Shown here piece by piece: positions 63,392 through 64,000 of a stretch of DNA of 64,000 nucleotides (its first letter is position 1; each line of letters begins with the position of its first letter). Position numbers and translations under genes: made by a program. The notes under the pieces were generated by a model. The model searched no databases and had not been told where the DNA came from. It saw only the letters and a list, made by a program, of their open reading frames with translations. The DNA lies in the NCBI RefSeq assembly GCF_024195295.1, contig NZ_JAMFTH010000001.1, forward strand, positions 1,791,428-1,855,427, in the 5' to 3' direction. This DNA is from Gilvimarinus xylanilyticus. Lineage in GTDB: Bacteria > Pseudomonadota > Gammaproteobacteria > Pseudomonadales > Cellvibrionaceae.

Positions 63392-64000
63392 ATGAAAACA
63401 ACATTTACTAAGCACACTTTAACACTCGCTGTCGCAGCCGCACTGGGGGGCTCACTGCCTGCTGTTGCACAGCAAACCAGTTCTTCTATCCAGGGCATCG
63501 TCCTGGACGGTAGTGGCGCACCGGTAGACAACGCCAATATTGTCATTGTTCACGAGCCTTCTAACAGCCGCAGCGAACTGGATGCGGGTGACTCGGGTCG
63601 CTTTAACGCCCGCGGCCTGCGCGTGGGTGGCCCCTACACGGTAGAGGTAACCTCAGAAGACGGCAACCGCATCATTCAAGATGTTTACCTGACCCTGGGC
63701 GATGCCTATCAACTGGAGATTGTTGTGGGCGGCATGCAAACCGAAGAAATTCTGGTCATGGGTAGTCTGCAAGAGCAAAACTACACTGTGGTCGGTCCCA
63801 ACGCCGAGTTCAGCCTGCACGATCTGGAAACCGCCCCGGCCATTAACCGCGACCTGAAAGACGTGGTGCGTATTGATCCGCGCATCTATGTCGATGAAGC
63901 CTTTAACGACTCCATTCAGTGTGCCGGCGCCAACCCACGCTTTAACAGTCTGACCGTAGACGGCGTGCGTATGAACGATGCCTTCGGTTTAAACAGCAAT
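63392..64000 (+). CDS. TonB-dependent receptor, partial (3' cut by window)
   Basis: First 203 codons of an outer-membrane TonB-dependent receptor; the frame is still open at the window end. Signal peptide (1-27, ending AVAQQ), a carboxypeptidase-regulatory-like beta-sandwich (about 31-112, IQGIVLDGSGAPVDNANIVI) and the beginning of the plug (VVRIDPRIYVDEAF, then RFNSLTVDGVRMNDAFG). The layout is that of Oar-like or SusC-like receptors. PHO boxes upstream suggest induction by phosphate starvation. Confidence 0.88.
   Translation, partial: MKTTFTKHTLTLAVAAALGGSLPAVAQQTSSSIQGIVLDGSGAPVDNANIVIVHEPSNSRSELDAGDSGRFNARGLRVGGPYTVEVTSEDGNRIIQDVYLTLGDAYQLEIVVGGMQTEEILVMGSLQEQNYTVVGPNAEFSLHDLETAPAINRDLKDVVRIDPRIYVDEAFNDSIQCAGANPRFNSLTVDGVRMNDAFGLNSN

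Overview
The window reads as a chromosomal stretch of a marine, polysaccharide-degrading gammaproteobacterium, most likely of the Cellvibrionaceae (Saccharophagus, Teredinibacter, Cellvibrio or Marinimicrobium type). Two observations support this. Several gene blocks keep Pseudomonas-like order: nadB divergent from algU/rpoE-mucABC, motY-pyrC-rnt, and dksA-gluQRS-cbrA-cbrB-pcnB-folK-panB. The right end also carries a giant secreted pectate lyase with polyserine linkers, a hallmark of that group, followed by a TonB-dependent receptor. No phage, complete insertion sequence, CRISPR array or rRNA operon was seen. One tRNA gene (Pro, CGG) is present.

Layout. 0-9 kb: PAP2 phosphatase and glycosyltransferase, then the envelope-stress operon rpoE-rseA-rseB-rseC, nadB, ygfX-like/sdhE and a MucD-type protease, with sigma-E-like promoters before rpoE and the protease. 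9-13 kb: motY, pyrC, rnt, a MaoC-fold protein, a tandem universal stress protein and an RpiB/LacAB-type isomerase. 14-16.5 kb: nagA-nagB bracketed by two arrays of one 7-bp tandem repeat and followed by a MITE-like inverted-repeat element. 16.5-21.2 kb: HDAC-family deacetylase and opgGH. 21.5-30.2 kb: a ten-gene minus-strand operon, nearly all start/stop overlaps, headed by an operator-promoter that fits its own GntR (YtrA-type) repressor; it encodes two ABC exporters, a CPBP protease, a secreted peptidase and RbgA. 30-44.7 kb: RND exporter, FHA protein, ppa, cysE, LplT-like MFS carrier, M15 peptidase, cyclic-nucleotide-binding protein, htpX-protease-Rieske cluster and sfsA.

44.9-55.2 kb: dksA, gluQRS, a small membrane protein, the CbrA/CbrB two-component system, then 870 bp without a protein gene that look like a CrcZ-type regulatory RNA (sigma-54 promoter, seven A-rich Hfq/Crc-type motifs, terminator), then pcnB, folK, a deoxynucleoside kinase and panB. 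55-64 kb: a B-box/membrane/helical-repeat protein, tRNA-Pro, a candidate minus-strand small RNA, a structured leader, the 1422-residue two-domain pectate lyase, a secreted endonuclease/exonuclease/phosphatase-family lipoprotein, and a divergent TonB-dependent receptor (cut by the window end) with four PHO-box units between them.

The most interesting non-protein signals are the CrcZ-like RNA (about 51259-51635), a probable Fur-controlled small RNA upstream of htpX (about 41453-41622), a second candidate small RNA at 56826-57038, the PHO-box array at 63179-63218, and the heptanucleotide arrays flanking nagAB. All functional calls come from reading motifs and gene order; no database search was run.
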